Of a stretch of DNA of 45,021 bases, positions 1 through 7,576 are shown piece by piece; the stretch's first letter is position 1; each line of letters begins with the position of its first letter. The DNA lies in contig JANSYO010000038.1 of assembly GCA_024742395.1 (NCBI GenBank), forward strand, positions 1 to 45,021, in the 5' to 3' direction. Source of the stretch: Cytophagales bacterium (GTDB lineage Bacteria; Bacteroidota; Bacteroidia; Cytophagales; Spirosomataceae). Made by a program: the position numbers and the translations under genes. The notes below the pieces were generated by a model, which worked only from the letters and a program-made list of their open reading frames with translations, had not been told where the DNA came from and searched no databases.

Positions 1-36
1 AAACCTTTAGACTTTGAAACGTGGCACAGCTGGAAT

Positions 37-279
37 ATGCCCAGCTACATAAAAATTCAATCAGAAATACCCAATTATAGCATTGGGACGTACATAAAGA
101 AAAAACGTAACACAAATTCATGGCTTGTGACACTCTGCCTTTTTCTTTTGGTGACACTTGTGGTGTCACACTGGGAGAAGGTGGTGAGAATACTAAATAA
201 GCTTCAAGCAGATTTTAATTCTCAGGAAACTAAGCACATTAAAGGTAATGATGCCTTAATCGATTCTGGTGATTTATAG
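37..279 (+). CDS. Small single-pass membrane protein, copy 1
   Basis: This 80-residue protein has a basic stretch (KKKRN, about residues 21-25), then a hydrophobic segment of about 18 residues (about 29-46) ending in VSHW, then a charged C-terminal tail of about 30 residues. This predicts a single-pass inner-membrane protein with a short cytoplasmic N-terminus. From the basic stretch onwards it is almost identical to copy 2 at 1039-1251; the N-terminal part differs, so the start codon is uncertain. It lies 184 bp upstream of an HTH gene in both copies, which suggests the two genes act together. I recognise no family and assign no function. Confidence 0.6.
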   Translation: MPSYIKIQSEIPNYSIGTYIKKKRNTNSWLVTLCLFLLVTLVVSHWEKVVRILNKLQADFNSQETKHIKGNDALIDSGDL

Positions 280-370
280 ATTAAGAGGATTGATATCTGG
301 ATTCATTCCACTATTTGATTTGAGATCATTAACCCTCAAATAAATTTATTCGAACCCAAAAGTGAATTTT

Positions 371-420
371 AAACGATACCAAAAGTGTCAAAAAGCGACG
401 AAAAGGCACGAAAGGGACAT
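371..420. repeat. Five phased 10-bp A-tract repeats, copy 1
   Basis: Five consecutive 10-bp units read aaacgatacc, aaaagtgtca, aaaagcgacg, aaaaggcacg and aaagggacat. The A-tracts recur once per helical turn, so the DNA should be bent, and the units could equally be protein-binding iterons. The array ends about 43 bp upstream of the HTH gene at 464. It is conserved in copy 2 at 1343-1392. A role as operator for the HTH protein is inference. Confidence 0.75.
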
Positions 421-463
421 TCCTCTTTTTCAGGTTATCTAAGATTGGAAAAAATTAAAAGCC

Positions 464-772
464 ATGAGAAGTAAACATATCCAATTAATAGAACTTGAAA
501 TTGATGAACTGAAAGCCCTTGTATCAGAGGTTGTTTCTGAGAGTATAGCACACTTTTCAAAGGGAAGTTCTACCCCGGAAGAAAACATAAAAAGAGGGTA
601 CTTAAACCAAAAGGAAGCAATGGTGTATTTAGGTGTTTCAAAGAACACCTTTTATCAGATCAAACATAATTTTCCAGAATACATTATTTCAACAGGAAGG
701 AAGGGGTATAAGGTGCAGGAGATTGATGAGTTTTTATTGAGGACGAAAAGAATAAGGCATTCCTGTACTTAA
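464..772 (+). CDS. Excisionase-like helix-turn-helix protein, copy 1
   Basis: This 102-residue protein has an acidic helical N-terminal region (about 1-45) and a C-terminal HTH of the excisionase/MerR-like class. Evidence for the HTH is the segment around YLNQKEAMVYLGVSKNTFYQ (about residues 46-65), followed by a wing-like GRKGYKV and a final helix DEFLLRTKRI. Such proteins bind DNA as recombination directionality factors or as small regulators on Bacteroidetes mobile elements. The start ATG follows a short A-rich stretch. Copy 2 at 1437-1745 is about 80% identical by eye. The phased repeats just upstream are a plausible binding site. The family call is fairly secure; the role is inferred. 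Confidence 0.75.
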   Translation: MRSKHIQLIELEIDELKALVSEVVSESIAHFSKGSSTPEENIKRGYLNQKEAMVYLGVSKNTFYQIKHNFPEYIISTGRKGYKVQEIDEFLLRTKRIRHSCT

Positions 773-982
773 TTGGATTTTATGTACTCACATATTTGTA
801 GCTCTTTGGTTAATAGTATCAGAAGGCAGTGCTTGTGAATGGATTATTACCATTTTACTTTCCCGATTATTTGGAAAGGGTTTTGTGAATCCTCACTTTT
901 TATATGTAAGGACATTTGATCAAAATCATTATTGCTTAGTTAAGCACAATTTAACTAGATATAAAGACTTAGCTGCAAACAT

Positions 983-990
983 TAGTTTTG
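983..990 (+). promoter_or_regulatory. Possible Bacteroidetes -7 element for copy 2
   Basis: The octamer TAGTTTTG matches the Bacteroidetes -7 consensus TAnnTTTG and lies 48 bp upstream of the ATG at 1039. I see no convincing -33 element. Copy 1 has only a degenerate equivalent near position 8. This is a weak, pattern-based call. Confidence 0.25.
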
Positions 991-1038
991 AAACGTGACA
1001 CGTTGGGATATCATCAGAGATATAAAATTCGATACGAA

Positions 1039-1251
1039 ATGTCCAATTACGGCTCCGAGAGCCACATTAAGAAAAAACGTAACACAAATTCATGGCTTGT
1101 GACACTCTGCATTTTTCTTTTGGTGACACTTGTGGTGTCACACTGGGAGAAGGTGGTGAGAATACTAAATAAGCTTCAAACAGATTTAAATTCTCAGGAA
1201 ACTAAGCACATTAAAGGTAATGATGCCTTAATCGATTCTGGTGATTTATAG
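1039..1251 (+). CDS. Small single-pass membrane protein, copy 2
   Basis: Starting at the ATG at 1039 gives 70 residues beginning MSNYGSESHIKKKRN; an upstream in-frame TTG at 988 would add 17 residues but is less likely. The basic stretch, the hydrophobic segment ending in VSHW and the polar tail match copy 1 with only a few substitutions, so reading frame and topology have both been kept. A 7-bp inverted repeat (GTGACAC/GTGTCAC) inside the membrane-segment codons is also identical in both copies. The function is unknown. Keeping two intact copies suggests either a recent duplication or selection for the protein. Confidence 0.6.
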   Translation: MSNYGSESHIKKKRNTNSWLVTLCIFLLVTLVVSHWEKVVRILNKLQTDLNSQETKHIKGNDALIDSGDL

Positions 1252-1342
1252 ATTAGGAGGATTGATATCTGGAATTATTCCACTTTTTGATTTGAGATCA
1301 TTAACCCTCAGATAAATTTATCCGAATGCAATACTGAATTTT

Positions 1343-1392
1343 AAACGATACCAAAAGTGTCAAAAAGCGACGAAAAGGCACGAAAGGGACAT
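1343..1392. repeat. Five phased 10-bp A-tract repeats, copy 2
   Basis: This 50-bp array is identical over its whole length to the copy-1 array at 371-420, whereas the flanking intergenic DNA differs at several positions. It ends about 45 bp before the HTH gene at 1437. Confidence 0.75.
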
Positions 1393-1436
1393 TAATCTTT
1401 TTCAATTTACCTAAGATTGAAGAAAAAATAGAGACG

Positions 1437-1745
1437 ATGAAAAGTAAGAGAATCCAATTAATAGAACTTGAAATTGATGAACTTAAAGCCCTTGTATCAG
1501 AGGTTGTTTCTGAGAGTATGGCACACTTCTCCATAGGAAATTCCATGCAAGAAGATAGAATAAAAAGAGGGTACTTAAACCAAAAAGAAGCTATGGAGTA
1601 TTTGGGTGTTTCAAAAAATACCTTTTATCAGCTCAAACATAATTTTCCAGAGTACAACATTTCTTCAGGAAGGAAGGGGTATAGGGTGAGTGACATGGAT
1701 GAGTTTTTATTGAGGACGAAAAGAATAAGGCATTCCTGTACTTAA
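1437..1745 (+). CDS. Excisionase-like helix-turn-helix protein, copy 2
   Basis: This 102-residue paralogue of the protein at 464-772 has the same layout: an acidic N-terminal helix region, an HTH around LNQKEAMEYLGVSKNTFYQ, a basic GRKGYRV wing and an identical last ten residues. Differences cluster in the linker (about residues 30-43) and in the residues just after the recognition helix, so the two copies could have slightly different DNA specificity. Both genes are intact, so neither looks like debris. A small AAGGC/GCCTT hairpin without a T-run lies at 1800-1813; it is a poor terminator. The cellular role is unknown. Confidence 0.75.
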   Translation: MKSKRIQLIELEIDELKALVSEVVSESMAHFSIGNSMQEDRIKRGYLNQKEAMEYLGVSKNTFYQLKHNFPEYNISSGRKGYRVSDMDEFLLRTKRIRHSCT

Positions 1746-1845
1746 TTTGTAATTTATAGCTCAAGCATTTGTGGTAATACTGACGGGGTTAGTTTGATCA
1801 AGGCTTTCGCCTTAAATAACATTCCTTTCCGATTTTGCCGTTCAT

Positions 1846-2349
1846 GATATTCAGCTCTACCAGCTACGGGCTATAAATACACCTACTGCGGCACCATATC
1901 CATAGAAGGCCGCCCCTTGCCAGTATTTGACCAGGTTTATCCTCCAGCACTAGTACAGCATCCCAATATTTACAGAGGTTAACACCGCCACCAATAACAG
2001 CACCCGCTACTATGTGTCAATACTCCTTACCTGAGTCAAGGCCAGCGGTGGACATATCCCCCATTGCTACGTAGCCTGATGCAATCTAGTATCTCGGGGC
2101 AATCTAACCGAATCTACCGATGAGACGGGCATATTTCCGGGCTTGAAAGTCATAAGCATCGTACTCGAAAGTGCTATAAATTCTTTCCCCTGGAATAAAT
2201 TTTGAAGGTCTGGCCATCTTCACCATAAGAGCTCCAAAAGGAAAAAACAACAGTTCCTTTTTTTTACGGTTTGTAAATGAACTTAGTAAATTGGGTTGTG
2301 ATGAGTAAATCCAAAAATTACAACAGCCGGAAGATTGGGAACAAATCAA
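1846..2349 (-). pseudogene. Decayed Rhs C-terminal core remnant
   Basis: On the minus strand, short stretches match Rhs proteins but in different frames and separated by stops. One reads like the end of an Rhs core (PFGA, then YDFQARKYARLIGRF at about 2104-2245), comparable to the intact gene's YDFNLRQYDPWEGRF. Further downstream come pretoxin-like pieces resembling AGAVIGGGVN (about 2000) and GYGAAVGVFIA (about 1880). No continuous reading frame remains. It is probably the oldest of several Rhs fragments in this island. The next 215 bp (2350-2564), up to the intron, hold no gene that I recognise. Confidence 0.6.
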
Positions 2350-2570
2350 GGAATTAAAGCCACGTTAGGGAGACAATAACTTTCCTGCTATCAACTCGAC
2401 CAAAAGGAGCAATAGCCGTTCATTGCAAAAGAATAAAACCGTAAGGAATATAAAGAGTAACACCAAACCAAGCGGCCATCTCCAGGCATGAACTGCCTCT
2501 CCCCAAGCTTTTACATTCTTCGGCGTAAACCCCCTTTTGGCTCTTTTACTACCTCTTTTCTTAGATCGAG

Positions 2571-2643
2571 TAGACGGCCGTAGGCCATAAAGCCTACGGT
2601 ACGCCTCTCACACCACCGTACGTACGGGTCTCGTATACGGCGG
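2571..2643 (-). ncRNA. Group II intron domains V and VI
   Basis: On the minus strand, about 33 bases at 2643-2611 (CCGCCGTATACGAG ... CGTACGGTGG) form the conserved catalytic hairpin of group II introns. They are followed by a hairpin with stem CCGTAGGC/GCCTACGG and a six-base loop (2599-2578), as expected for domain VI with the branch-point adenosine. The maturase stop codon abuts domain V. Pattern recognition only; folding was not computed. Confidence 0.75.
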
Positions 2644-2644
2644 T

Positions 2645-3925
2645 TCACTGAATCTCTGGTTGTAAGCGATGGTAGTAGTCCAACATACTTTCATAACCTC
2701 TTTTCCGTAACCTTTCAAGCGTGATAGTTGTATCTAAGATAGGGCTTTGGGCCACTGCCCAGCCTCCCATTCTCGTTCTACTCCATCTGTAGGCTTGAAT
2801 GTGGTTTACACCAAGCCTGATCAAGTTTTTACGTTTCCGTTCGGGCTCCTTCCAATCCGTCCAGATACAGTACCTCAGACGGTTTCTTAGCCACGAATCA
2901 AGGGTTTTCAGCTTGCCGTGAATACTTGCCAATCGGTAGTTATTCACCCAGCCTATATACACTTCACTGATTCTGGTTAACCGTTCTTCAAAACTGTAGG
3001 GTTTGGTCTTCTTGGTAGCTGCCTTTAGCTTCCGTTTCAAACTTTGCCAACTACTTTCCTTTACTACAAGTTGGTATTTACCCTTTTCTCCCTTTTTGTA
3101 AGTAGGCACAAAGCCATGACCCAATAACTCGAAGTTCGATGGCCTTCTGATGCCACTCTTTGCCTTGTTGATAGGTAGTCTCAGTTTATCTCTCAGATAG
3201 AGATAAACATCATTCCCTACTCGTTTGGCTTCTGCTTTTGACTTGCAGTAAATGCTAAAATCATCGGTGTAGCGGACAAACTTCAGCCCTTTTCTCTTGA
3301 GTTCTTTGTCCAGCTGGTCAAGCATAATATTTGACAGGAGCGGACTCAGTGGGCTGCCTTGCGGCACTCCTTTGCGGCGTTTGTGCAGTTTACCATTTAT
3401 CATGATAGGTGCACGGAGCCATTTGCGAATTAAACGCAGAGTAATTGGGCATTTTACCTTGTTGTAGATGAGTTGTAGAAGCTTGTAATGCTCAACTTCA
3501 TCAAAGAACTTACTCAAGTCTATGTCCACAATATCCTGATAACCATCATTGATGTGTTTCTGGGCTTGTAGTACAGCCTGTTGCAAGTTCTTCTTTGGGC
3601 GAAAGCCGTAGCTCTCGTCCTCAAAGCTAAACTCGAACTTCATCGCCAGTTGCTGGCTTACGGCTTGTTGTAACCAGCGGTCAGTTACGGTTGGGATACC
3701 CAGTATGCGGGTTCCACCATTCGCTTTCAGTATCTCTACCGCCAGGATAGGGCTTGGCAAATATGTACCATTCACGATTGTGGTCAGAATGCGTTCTCCC
3801 TGCTGCTCAATATGAGTTTTCAGCTCTGTAGTTCGCATACCATCCACTCCTGCACTCCCTCCGTTCTGCTCCACCTTGCGGCGGGCTTTCGTCAGGTTTT
3901 TGGCTTGTAAAATCTGCTCTATCAT
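2645..3925 (-). CDS. ltrA: Group II intron reverse transcriptase/maturase
   Basis: This 426-residue intron-encoded protein promotes splicing of its own intron RNA and retrohoming by target-primed reverse transcription. It has an N-terminal RT0/RT1 region (SAGVDGM near residue 25), the RT core with GVPQGSPLSPLLSN (about 187-200) and the catalytic motif Y219-T-D-D222. A maturase (X) domain follows (SEVYIGWVNNY, about 320-330), and a C-terminus ending LDYYHRLQPEIQ. It lacks an HNH endonuclease domain, which would make it about 100 residues longer, so it probably relies on other priming routes. YTDD replaces the more common YADD but keeps both aspartates. The frame is intact, so the intron may still be mobile. 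Confidence 0.92.
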   Translation of the reverse strand: MIEQILQAKNLTKARRKVEQNGGSAGVDGMRTTELKTHIEQQGERILTTIVNGTYLPSPILAVEILKANGGTRILGIPTVTDRWLQQAVSQQLAMKFEFSFEDESYGFRPKKNLQQAVLQAQKHINDGYQDIVDIDLSKFFDEVEHYKLLQLIYNKVKCPITLRLIRKWLRAPIMINGKLHKRRKGVPQGSPLSPLLSNIMLDQLDKELKRKGLKFVRYTDDFSIYCKSKAEAKRVGNDVYLYLRDKLRLPINKAKSGIRRPSNFELLGHGFVPTYKKGEKGKYQLVVKESSWQSLKRKLKAATKKTKPYSFEERLTRISEVYIGWVNNYRLASIHGKLKTLDSWLRNRLRYCIWTDWKEPERKRKNLIRLGVNHIQAYRWSRTRMGGWAVAQSPILDTTITLERLRKRGYESMLDYYHRLQPEIQ

Positions 3926-4403
3926 GGTTTTAACTTTCTGTCCTTCTAAAATCAGGCTATCTGTGATTCCTGACTAATTCCAGACGCAATTCAATGTTCA
4001 GCCCTTCGATATTTTGTGAGACCATCCGATTCATTCATCGGCTCGTTTCCTGTATCTACTATGACCTCTGCTGACTCCTCTAAAAAAAATAGAGGCCTCC
4101 CTGAGTAAGGCACTAATCCTTCCTCTGACATCTACCTCATCTACTATCAGAAGTTTGTTGACCACGGGCTTTGCAATGATGTGTTTACTTACCATCTTCT
4201 AATAGCCTCTATATGAGGTTGCTGTCCGCAATGGAATTATTGTTAGAGCCAGAGTTTGCAGTCTCGCTTCCTTCAGATTGGCAGTCACCCACCACACCCT
4301 TGCGACTTGCTAAAGGCTTCTGTCAACTTCGCCTTGCAGAACTTTCATCTGCCGGATTATTATTTTGGCTATCTTTGATAGCCGTGCCATGTCAGGCAAA
4401 CAC

Positions 4404-4427
4404 AATAGATATGATCGCATATCTATT
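4404..4427. other. Perfect hairpin at the intron 5' boundary
   Basis: AATAGATATG and CATATCTATT form a perfect 10-bp inverted repeat around the four-base loop ATCG. On the minus strand the hairpin directly precedes the inferred intron start. Endonuclease-less bacterial introns, notably class C, are known to insert just after hairpins or terminators. That this hairpin served as the target is inference. Confidence 0.6.
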
Positions 4428-4526
4428 CGTTCATCAGAGAGACGACGACATATCATTTTCCGTTGGCAGCAAGCAATAATTATATTACGACACACTCATT
4501 AACACAAGAGAAATAATAATCGCAAA

Positions 4527-6917
4527 ATGATTAATAAAGTTGAAAAACTAACATCAATTGGAAAGTACCGAGCATATCAAGCTTCGGGTCAAGTAAACTT
4601 CAAAAAACTTACATTAATTTATGGTGATAACGGTGGTGGAAAAACTACTCTTACTTCAGTTTTTCGCTCGCTAACGAATAACGATCCTGATATAATAAGA
4701 AGTAGAATTTCGACTAATCACTCAGCACCACAAGCTGCACAAATTACTCAGACAGGAACACCAAACATATTTCACACTTTCGGATCATCAGGCTGGACAG
4801 TTCCTTTTCCTGACATGGAGATTTTCGACATTCACTTTATAAACAATAATATCTATTCAGGTTTTGAATTTAATGATGAGCACCGTAAACAATTACACCA
4901 ATTTGTAATCGGTGCTCAGGGTGTAGCGATTCAAAATCAAATTGAACAAAACAAGGTAGATAAGGCTGCTTCTAGACAGAACCAAACAAACATTAAGCAA
5001 CAATTAGTTCAACAAGTTGGAAATAATTTAACACTCGAATTAATAAACTCTTTTTTGAGAATCCCTAATTCCGATGCTCAAGGAATCGACCAAAGAATAA
5101 CAACTGCTGAAACCGCATTAACAAATGCCAATTCTAATACAGTTATTCAAACATTACAAACGCTTTCTGTTGCAACCCAATTATCGTCAGGTATTGATTT
5201 TGCCTCACTTATTTCTGATTTGCAATCAACATCAGATACAATCCAAAATGATGTAATTGAAGCATTGTTTACTGACCATTGTGAAGATTTATCTGATAAT
5301 GATATAGAAGGGCCTCAAAGTTGGCTCCAAAAAGGATTCTCATATATCAGAAAAAAACTCAGCGGAGATGATTCAGATTTAACATGTCCATTTTGTCAAC
5401 AAACAATCCAGAGCAATTCTGACATTATCACGGCTTATAGTAGTAAATTCAATTTAGAATTTAATGCTTTAGTTGAAAGGCTGAAAGCTCATAGAACCAA
5501 TTTGCAATCATTCAATTTAGAAGCAAAACTTCAAACATTTAATACATTAAATCAGAATAATTCGGCTAGAATAAATTCTTGGACAGCACATTTACCGAGT
5601 ACTGTTCAAGCTCCTGTATATAATATCATATCTGATGAGGCTATATTAAACGCCCAGTTTGAAGCCCTAATTACCTTAGTCGAAGAGAAAATTCAAAACC
5701 CCACTGTAGCTGTTGCGATAACCGAAGCATCAAACTTTGATAATTCAATTCAAAATATTAATTCAAATATTATTATCTACTACCAATCGGTGACAGATTA
5801 TAATGCTTCTATCACTGCCTTTAAAGGAGGAATTCTGTCAGTGGCACATGCTCAACAAGAAGTAGACAAATTGAAAAGAATAAAAAAGAGATTTGAAACA
5901 CCTATTGATGCATTGTGCACACAACTAACTACAGAAAAACAAAACCTTCGGACATTAGAGGCAAATTACACTCAATTAACACAGCAACAGGAAGCTGCAG
6001 CAACAACATTCTTTTCGAGCTATCAAACACAAATTAATAATTATCTAACCAACGTATTCAAAACGCATTTCCGCATTGAAGATGTCAATCATGTTGCCCC
6101 ACAAGGACGAGCAACACAAAGTAAAGTGGCATATAAGTTAACCATTGACGGTAACGACATTTCCTTTAGCCCAAATCAACCTTTCAACGCCAAAGAGTGC
6201 TTAAGTGAGGGAGACAAAAGCACAATTGCATTAGCGTTTTTCCTTTCTAAACTTGATATTGACCCAAATAAGCAAAACAAAATTTTAATATTTGATGACC
6301 CATTATCTAGCCTTGATACAAACAGAAGGTCTTACACTATAAGAATAATAAAAGAACTTTGCCAACAATTAAGGCAAGTTGTAGTTCTAAGTCATAATGA
6401 ATACTTCCTACACGAAGTTGGAAAGGATATAGCCACAGCTGATAAGGTTACACTTCGGATAAAGGAGAATTTTGCTGCAAAAGAATCTAAGATAGAAAGT
6501 TGCGATTTAAATGAATTGGTGAAAATTGAATACTTTAAACACATTGAGGCTCTTGAAGAATTTAGAATTAACCCTGATCATTCAAAAAAGGACTCTGTTC
6601 TAGGGTGGCTGCGAAATGTACTAGAAGCACATTTAAGGTTCAAGTTTTATAGAGAAATACGGTCAATGACTGGCCAACAGACATTCGGCCGACTAATTAC
6701 CTTTTTAGACAACTTCCCTGTGATCTTTAGGGATAATTCTAACAGAGGGTCTATTATTTCAGATCTACATTTAATCAATGGTGTTTCATGGAAACCACAT
6801 CACGGAGATCCAACCCCAAACTATACCACTTTAGGAATGAACCCAAATACAATATCAGCTCCAGAATTGGATAATCTGATTCAGGACACTTTAAACTTAA
6901 TAGATGTCCGACTTTGA
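4527..6917 (+). CDS. RloC/PrrC-like AAA ATPase, candidate anticodon nuclease
   Basis: This 796-residue ABC/SMC-type ATPase of the AAA_13 kind has Walker A GDNGGGKTT (33-41), a long Gln/Asn-rich helical middle with a C287-P-F-C290 zinc-hook-like motif, a signature motif LSEGDKS (from 559), Walker B LIFDDPLSSLD (about 585-595) and an H-loop LSHNEYF (about 622). The last 150 residues carry R696-xxx-E700 and, about 58 residues later, NGVSWKPHHGD. This resembles the Arg/Glu/His layout of PrrC/RloC anticodon nucleases, which cut tRNA after sensing phage or DNA damage. The ATPase assignment is firm; nuclease activity is inference. The gene stands alone, opposite in direction to its neighbours, and no restriction-modification genes are in view. 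It lies inside a mobile island, as defence genes often do. Confidence 0.75.
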   Translation: MINKVEKLTSIGKYRAYQASGQVNFKKLTLIYGDNGGGKTTLTSVFRSLTNNDPDIIRSRISTNHSAPQAAQITQTGTPNIFHTFGSSGWTVPFPDMEIFDIHFINNNIYSGFEFNDEHRKQLHQFVIGAQGVAIQNQIEQNKVDKAASRQNQTNIKQQLVQQVGNNLTLELINSFLRIPNSDAQGIDQRITTAETALTNANSNTVIQTLQTLSVATQLSSGIDFASLISDLQSTSDTIQNDVIEALFTDHCEDLSDNDIEGPQSWLQKGFSYIRKKLSGDDSDLTCPFCQQTIQSNSDIITAYSSKFNLEFNALVERLKAHRTNLQSFNLEAKLQTFNTLNQNNSARINSWTAHLPSTVQAPVYNIISDEAILNAQFEALITLVEEKIQNPTVAVAITEASNFDNSIQNINSNIIIYYQSVTDYNASITAFKGGILSVAHAQQEVDKLKRIKKRFETPIDALCTQLTTEKQNLRTLEANYTQLTQQQEAAATTFFSSYQTQINNYLTNVFKTHFRIEDVNHVAPQGRATQSKVAYKLTIDGNDISFSPNQPFNAKECLSEGDKSTIALAFFLSKLDIDPNKQNKILIFDDPLSSLDTNRRSYTIRIIKELCQQLRQVVVLSHNEYFLHEVGKDIATADKVTLRIKENFAAKESKIESCDLNELVKIEYFKHIEALEEFRINPDHSKKDSVLGWLRNVLEAHLRFKFYREIRSMTGQQTFGRLITFLDNFPVIFRDNSNRGSIISDLHLINGVSWKPHHGDPTPNYTTLGMNPNTISAPELDNLIQDTLNLIDVRL

Positions 6918-7057
6918 TAAAATAGAAAGCCAGCTGCCAACATTAAAGGCTGAATAGCCGTGGCGATTAGCCCGGTGATCGGCCGTTGTTGAACCCGCAA
7001 TGGAATTGGAAGCGGAGCCTGTTATGGGGTTTCAATTTTCTATCTGGGTAGCGTATT

Positions 7058-7081
7058 AGCGGATGAGGTTCCGCTTTTTTT
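7058..7081 (+). terminator. Rho-independent terminator
   Basis: AGCGGA and TCCGCT form a 6-bp stem around TGAGGT, followed immediately by a run of seven T and a T-rich tail. It lies 140 bp downstream of the ATPase stop and is oriented to end that transcript before the convergent Rhs genes. Confidence 0.75.
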
Positions 7082-7090
7082 GTTTTTAAA

Positions 7091-7518
7091 GTGTCCGACC
7101 AGGTTATAATACTGGTATCCTTACTGTAGAGAGCAATACCTTCATCATGAAGAATGGTTTTGAGTGCCCCATTCTCATAAATCAAATCACCCATATAATC
7201 GGTTTGAGTGGTGGTAGCTCCATTCACAAATTTTCGGGAGAATAACATTCCCTCTGCATCGTATGTATTTTCTATTCGGATAGATGCACCGAATTCAATC
7301 TTTTCCGGTAAGCCCAGGTAATTGTACTGAATATTAGTGATTCCTTTGTTGGCATCTGATTTTAAGGAGCCATCAGCCCAATACGTATAGTCGGAGCTAC
7401 TTCCGTTATCCTTTTGACCTACCGTTGTATTTGCAAAATCCCGGACACCCACCAACTGGTTGCCATTGCTTGGGCTTGAGTAAGTATAACTCAGATTATC
7501 AATACTTCCCCAACTGCT
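7091..7518 (-). pseudogene. Orphan Rhs core fragment (third copy)
   Basis: This 428-bp fragment aligns without gaps to 12241-12668 of the intact Rhs gene, with about 17 mismatches by eye (about 96% identical). The frame runs from SSWGSIDNLSYTYSS to ITWSDTL and then passes into unrelated sequence (KTKKAEPHP...) that includes the opposite-strand terminator. It has no start codon, signal peptide or toxin. The break points are sharp at both ends. It is probably a leftover of an Rhs tip cassette whose toxin part was lost or replaced when the ATPase segment was joined here. Confidence 0.85.
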
Positions 7519-7536
7519 GGCTGCTTTAGGGCTAAT

Positions 7537-7551
7537 TTATTTCAAAGAGCT
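7537..7551. repeat. Shared junction sequence, copy A
   Basis: TTATTTCAAAGAGCT lies just upstream (in the minus-strand sense) of the third Rhs fragment. It matches 10270-10284 with one mismatch. Both copies lie between a small downstream gene and the break point of an orphan Rhs segment. Whether this is a recombination site or a conserved remnant is unknown. Confidence 0.5.
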
Positions 7552-7576
7552 AAACTATTTCAGAAGTAAATTTTCA

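Larger units (their letters stand above)
13..1750. repeat. Tandem duplication of a membrane-protein/HTH module
   Basis: Two units of about 760 bp (about 13-776 and 987-1750) follow each other with an offset of 972-974 bp. Each holds, in order, a small membrane-protein gene, a roughly 185-bp intergenic stretch with a phased 10-bp repeat array, and a 102-codon HTH gene. The first 60 bp of each unit are diverged. The membrane-protein core, the intergenic DNA and the HTH gene are very similar. The 210 bp between the units (777-986) contain no gene that I can see. The duplication is seen directly in the sequence; that it is a functional unit is inference. Confidence 0.85.
2565..4403 (-). mobile_element. 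Group II intron
   Basis: This element of about 1.84 kb reads on the minus strand. Its 3' end has a domain V-like hairpin (about 2611-2643) and a domain VI-like hairpin (2578-2599, an 8-bp perfect stem), and ends in CTCGAT at 2565. The central ORF encodes a reverse transcriptase/maturase. Upstream lies typical intron domain I sequence, including AATCTGAAGGAAGC-like bases near 4270. The 5' boundary at 4403 is inferred from a GTGTTTG start, a loose match to the GUGYG consensus, lying directly after a perfect hairpin. The element separates a decayed Rhs remnant from the ATPase gene, pointing to repeated insertion into this island. Confidence 0.75.

Noticed and set aside
371-420. Short regular repeats that might be taken for a CRISPR array
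   Set aside because: The units are 10 bp, contiguous and without spacers, so they are phased repeats or iterons, not CRISPR.
1800-1813. Hairpin after the second HTH gene as a terminator
   Set aside because: The stem is only five base pairs and no T-run follows on the plus strand.
4213-4479. An 88-codon plus-strand open frame between the intron ORF and the ATPase gene
   Set aside because: It lies antisense to intron domain I and crosses the intron boundary hairpin; no family features and no matching start context.
6930-7000. GTTGAAC with an upstream TGCCAAC, resembling an integron attC site
   Set aside because: The two boxes are not complementary to each other as R' and R'' must be, and no integron integrase or cassette array is present.
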